From assembly GCA_937915545.1 (NCBI GenBank), contig CALGIJ010000011.1, positions 124,001 to 188,000 of the forward strand: a stretch of DNA of 64,000 nucleotides. The letters run 5' to 3'. Each line of letters opens with the position of its first letter. Within the stretch, counting starts at the first letter, position 1. A model generated the notes under the pieces. The model searched no databases and was not told the DNA's origin. It worked only from the letters and a program-made list of their open reading frames with translations. The stretch is from an uncultured Desulfobacterales bacterium (GTDB lineage: Bacteria; Desulfobacterota; Desulfobulbia; Desulfobulbales; Desulfocapsaceae). Shown here in pieces: positions 61,801 to 64,000 of this stretch. The position numbers and the translations under genes are program-made.

Positions 61801-62354
61801 AGGTCTACTCCAACACCGGCGGACAGATGTCGAAGTCGACTCCCCGCGCCGCCACGGCGCAATTCGCCGCTGGCGGCAAGAAGATGCCCAAGAAGAACAT
61901 GGGCATGATCTTCGCCACCTACGGCAACGTCTATGTGGCCCAGATCAGCCTCGGCGCCAACCCGGCCCAGGCCATCAAGGCCATCGCCGAGGCGGAGGCC
62001 TATAACGGCCCCTCGCTGATCATCGCTTATGCCCACTGCATCAACCACGGCATCAACATGGCCCTGGGAGTCGAGCAGCAGAAAAAGGCGGTGGCCTGCG
62101 GTCACTGGCCGTTGTACCGCTTCAACCCCGACCTCGAGGCGGAGGGCAAGAACCCCTTGATCATCGACTCCAAGGAGCCGACCATGAGCTTTGAGGAGTA
62201 CGCCCTGGGCGAAAACCGCTATCGCACCCTGAAGCGGGTCAACCCGGAGATGGCCGACAAGCTCCTCGCCCAGTCGCAGAAGGACGTATTGCGCAGCTGG
62301 CACTTCCTCAAGAGTCTGGCCACCGCCCTGGAGCCTGCACCCCAGGCGGAATAG
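58809..62354 (+). CDS. nifJ: Pyruvate:ferredoxin (flavodoxin) oxidoreductase, single chain
   Basis: A 1181-residue homodimeric PFOR, the usual length. In order: alpha-type domain (TLYPITPSTPLAAEADSKS), gamma-like domain (about 420-620, GLGSDGTVGANKN), a two-cluster ferredoxin insert (CIQCGQCALICPH and CCGCTLCVSVCP, about 695-765), and the C-terminal TPP domain (SGACAGCGETPY, GGDGWAYDIGYGG, DTEVYSNTGGQMSKSTPRAA). It converts pyruvate and CoA to acetyl-CoA, CO2 and reduced ferredoxin, a central anaerobic step. AAGGAGAT precedes the ATG. It is alone in its transcript, with its own promoter and two strong hairpins behind it. Confidence 0.96.
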   Translation: MSRKMVTIDGNQACTHVAYATSEVITLYPITPSTPLAAEADSKSAGLQKNIWGSVPVVNQMQSEAGVAGSIHGSLTTGALCTTFTASQGLLLMIPNMYKLAGELTSTVFHVTARAIACQGLSIFGDHGDIYSARQTGWAMLCSQNVQEAMDMALISVQATLATRIPFLHFFDGFRTSHEIQKVEEINHEQMRDMIDEDLVFEHRKRALTPDRPNIRGTAQNPDVYFTGRETVNKYYNAAPALVQEAMNKFAGITGRQYHLFDYHGAPDAENVIVMMASGCETAAATIDYLISQGEKVGMIMVRLFRPFDCKAMVNALPATVERITVLDRTKEPGAAGDPLYLDVRTAIGEAAETNSTIYPPMILAGRYGLGSAEFTPAMVKAIFDNMKAMAPKNKFCVGPHDDVTFTSLDYDPTFNIEGSDVYRAMFYGLGSDGTVGANKNTIKIIGTETDNSAQGYFVYDSKKSGSITTSHLRFGKSPVVAPYLINKANFIACHNFTFLKQVDMLCNLEEGGTFLLTTSFTKDTVWNELPGKVQKDLITKKAKFYIIDAVSLGLALGLGARINMIMQTAFFLISGILTQEQAIAAIKKAIYKTYGKKGDKVVEMNYGAVDAAVKNITEVPLGDKVDGQDIPSVVPAHAPKFVKEVTARIIEGKGTSLKVSQIPDDGTWPTATTQYEKRNIAVAVPRWLPDNCIQCGQCALICPHAANRIKVFPTPAEVPAGFVIKEATGKNFKGKSFALQIFTEDCCGCTLCVSVCPAKNKALEMIPNNEELRREQAKNVEFFLSLPEIDPAEVSLTTIKGTQLMRPLFEFSGACAGCGETPYIKLITQMFGDRMYIGNATGCSSIYGGNLPTTPYCKRDDGRGPTWANSLFEDNAEFAAGMRTTVNKLGAQAKELLAEAVAAKIVGEELAAAIHGAAQATQTEIEQQRARVEELKAVLGKSSAIVARRLLHVADFLVKKSVWAFGGDGWAYDIGYGGVDHVLASGENVNILVLDTEVYSNTGGQMSKSTPRAATAQFAAGGKKMPKKNMGMIFATYGNVYVAQISLGANPAQAIKAIAEAEAYNGPSLIIAYAHCINHGINMALGVEQQKKAVACGHWPLYRFNPDLEAEGKNPLIIDSKEPTMSFEEYALGENRYRTLKRVNPEMADKLLAQSQKDVLRSWHFLKSLATALEPAPQAE

Positions 62355-62366
62355 CACCACAACAAA

Positions 62367-62399
62367 AGGCGCCTCCACGAGAACTCGGCGGAGGCGCCT
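62367..62399 (+). terminator. First hairpin after nifJ
   Basis: AGGCGCCTCC (62367-62376) pairs with GGAGGCGCCT (62390-62399), 13-nt loop; no U-run. Confidence 0.6.
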
Positions 62400-62410
62400 G
62401 CGGGGCTGCA

Positions 62411-62458
62411 AACGGGAAAAGGCCGGGCGGTTGATCACCGCCCGGCCTTTTCCCGTTT
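62411..62458. terminator. Long terminator between nifJ and the YkgJ-type gene
   Basis: AACGGGAAAAGGCCGGGCGGT and its near-exact complement around a TGATC centre, followed by a T-run to 62460. The A/T runs suit termination of the convergent gene as well. Confidence 0.8.
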
Positions 62459-62516
62459 TTGCAAGCTGTCGCCCCCCTAGCTCATCGCCACCGGGAGGCT
62501 TTTCTGTTTTCGCGGC

Positions 62517-63467
62517 CTACTTGCCGCCCTTGGAACCATCCATCTCGGCCTTGAGTTCCTCGTATTCCCTGATCGACTGCAGCACGCTCTCGTCCTGACG
62601 CTGCTTGATCTCGGCGATCTTGGCCTTGATCTTTTCCTCCCTGATCTTCAGCACCCGTGCGCCGAACAGCGTCGCCGCGAGGTACTTGAAGGAGAAGAGC
62701 ATCAGCTGGACATCATCCTCCCTGATGCTGGCGATGGTCTCCTCGTCGATCTCGTAGGTGTCGAGGAACGAGCTTTCGAAGACGAACTTGCGGAAGGTGG
62801 CGATATCGGTGGAGGCCATGAAGAACATGCGCTTGGCCTGCTCCGAGAGGGTGGCCTGGCCGCCGAAGGACTTGCGGCGCATGACCAGGCGCAGCCAATC
62901 CTTGTTCATCTCGTCGCGCACATCGACGCCCTGGTCGGCGCGCCACTCGCCGATGGTCCACTGCTTGTCCTCCTCGAAGCCTTTGCAGTGCTCCTCGCGG
63001 ACGAGAAAGAAGAACTTCTCCTCTTCCTTGGTCTCCTCGTTGCCGTCCTTGTCGCGGGTCCCGCCCTCGTGGAAGTCGGCCATCCCTACCGGGTAATAGC
63101 GGCAGGCGGTGGGGCGGTCAGTGTAGACGGTGCAGCCCTCGGGGGTGACGAAGGGGCACTTATTGTCCTCTTCGCGCAGCTTGATGATCACCCCTGGCAT
63201 ATCGGTGTTCTCCAGATAGGTGGGGGTGGTATAGCGGTGGAGGAACTCATGGGCGGGAATGCCGAGCCTCTTGGTCAGCTGCAGGATATCGTAAGGGGTG
63301 AGTACGATCTTGATGCCGCCGCAGCAGGCGGTGAAGCACCTCACCCCGGGATGGCAGCGAAACTTCAGCGGGCTCTCCAGGGAGAGCTTGCGGGGCACGA
63401 TGGAAGTGGGATTTTTTTCTTTACCGAAAATGGTTTTTTCTTTACCGCCTTGACCTGCTTCACTCAT
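62517..63467 (-). CDS. YkgJ-family cysteine-cluster protein
   Basis: A 316-residue protein. The cysteine cluster CHPGVRCFTACCGGI (C-x5-C-x3-CC) near residue 38, then LTPYDILQLTKRLGI and CPFVTPEGCTVYTDRPTACR: the pattern of YkgJ/UPF0153 proteins, which bind zinc or an Fe-S cluster through conserved cysteines. An Asp/Glu/Lys-rich insert and a C-terminal coiled coil (KIREEKIKAKIAEIKQRQDE) extend it beyond the usual 100-250 residues. Sometimes called Fe-S oxidoreductases, without biochemical proof. Convergent with nifJ; no functional link is visible beyond adjacency. Confidence 0.82.
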   Translation of the reverse strand: MSEAGQGGKEKTIFGKEKNPTSIVPRKLSLESPLKFRCHPGVRCFTACCGGIKIVLTPYDILQLTKRLGIPAHEFLHRYTTPTYLENTDMPGVIIKLREEDNKCPFVTPEGCTVYTDRPTACRYYPVGMADFHEGGTRDKDGNEETKEEEKFFFLVREEHCKGFEEDKQWTIGEWRADQGVDVRDEMNKDWLRLVMRRKSFGGQATLSEQAKRMFFMASTDIATFRKFVFESSFLDTYEIDEETIASIREDDVQLMLFSFKYLAATLFGARVLKIREEKIKAKIAEIKQRQDESVLQSIREYEELKAEMDGSKGGK

Positions 63468-63763
63468 TACATCACCTCAAGAAAAAGTCTATCAGAACCC
63501 ACTGGGGGGTGTTTGTCATCCACGGAACTTTGCATAATAAACGTCGCCGCCCGCAGTGTAAACCTATTTCCCCCCAAGGGGCGAGAAAGCGGCGATAATA
63601 CATTGTGGGGCGCGCCTTGGGACGCTGGCCGACAACGCCCTTTCCTCGCCCCCGCCATCGTTACCTGTTGCAGTTTGTCAGATTTCTTCGTATATGTCGA
63701 GCTGTCGAACTACTCGTTGTTCCCCCTTTCCCACTGCCCGCGTGGCATGAGGCATTGCACTGC

Positions 63764-63958
63764 ATGAAATTGTTTTGTCGTCCCATCGATTTAACCGGGG
63801 TGAGCACGGTGGTCTACCACCTGCCCGACGGCCCGGCCCTGAGCCTCAAGATCGAAGGCGTCGAGGAATACATCGACCTCGAGCTGGAGATGGGGCATGT
63901 CTGCGACACCTCCGATATCGACGGTGTCCTGCACTTCTTCCCCCGAGGCAACGCCTGA
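63764..63958 (+). CDS. Small hypothetical protein
   Basis: A 64-residue protein from the ATG at 63764 (MKLFCRPIDLTGVSTVVYHL ... EYIDLELEMGHVCDTSDIDGV). Acidic, soluble and protein-like with a beta-rich pattern, unlike the upstream part of the frame, which is Arg/Pro-rich. A GAGG lies 11 bases upstream, a rather long spacing. No family recognised. Confidence 0.5.
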   Translation: MKLFCRPIDLTGVSTVVYHLPDGPALSLKIEGVEEYIDLELEMGHVCDTSDIDGVLHFFPRGNA

Positions 63959-64000
63959 GGCCACTCTGACGCCGGCCCTCAGGCTCCCGCCACCGCCTTG

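Noticed and set aside
58995..62438. 1147-codon open frame antisense to nifJ, and similar long antisense frames opposite the kinases, the permease and the helicase
   Set aside because: GC-rich genes with strong third-position bias leave long open antisense frames. These lack ribosome-binding sites and have Asp/Gly/Val/His-biased composition without domains.
1..64000. CRISPR arrays, rRNA genes, insertion-sequence transposases, toxin-antitoxin pairs
   Set aside because: Looked for by eye on both strands; no regularly spaced repeats, no rRNA motifs and no transposase or toxin signatures were seen.

Overview
The window is GC-rich bacterial DNA from what looks like an anaerobic delta-type proteobacterium (Desulfobacterota/Desulfuromonadales-like; inferred). 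The reasons are two separate 2-oxoacid:ferredoxin oxidoreductases (a four-subunit operon at 2.7-5.7 kb and a single-chain NifJ at 58.8-62.4 kb), a TAXI-type TRAP transporter, and many hybrid histidine kinases of the 'HD[FY]NN' type. No rRNA, CRISPR array or recognisable insertion sequence was seen.

Left part (1-13.2 kb), mostly ordinary chromosome: a truncated polysaccharide flippase coupled to a beta-CASP metallo-beta-lactamase nuclease; a gamma-delta-alpha-beta oxidoreductase operon divergent from branched-chain aminotransferase ilvE; a lone cupin; a TAXI solute-binding protein, fused TRAP permease and DUF1850 protein; then two unrecognised envelope proteins.

Middle part (13.4-46.04 kb), a composite region between a 48-nt 3' fragment of tRNA-Arg(CCG) (13426-13473) and the intact tRNA-Arg gene (45961-46037). 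A tyrosine integrase lies just inside the left repeat, and the same 19-nt double motif, probably integrase arm sites, occurs near both ends. Inside are (i) a 19-kb signalling block with six histidine kinases and three response regulators; (ii) a lower-GC, five-gene satellite-phage-like operon (AlpA-like protein, small protein, primase/helicase, unknown protein, small terminase) behind an AT-rich palindromic control region; and (iii) a GC-rich block with an intact DASS/TrkA-C transporter and an intact GNAT-nitrilase fusion, bordered by chimeric gene remnants. These remnants are striking: urocanase joined to a lysine-aminomutase-family protein, and MgtE joined to LivJ joined to LivH. All three joints keep the reading frame and fall in short GC-rich words. 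Further fragments are a band-7 protein tail beside the integrase, a TsaC/Sua5 tail at 20.3-20.5 kb, an orphan promoter-RBS-gene start at 19.8-20.0 kb, and a truncated livM. The region has clearly been reshaped by repeated insertion and deletion, unless some joints are assembly artefacts.

Right part (46.1-64 kb), housekeeping and signalling: an HNH protein with folC, a PcrA/UvrD-like helicase, a diguanylate cyclase, a NagZ-like hexosaminidase with a double TM2 protein, another hybrid kinase, a DUF493 protein, a PabB-PabC fusion (folate, like folC), nifJ with a palindrome over its promoter, and a YkgJ-type cysteine-cluster protein.
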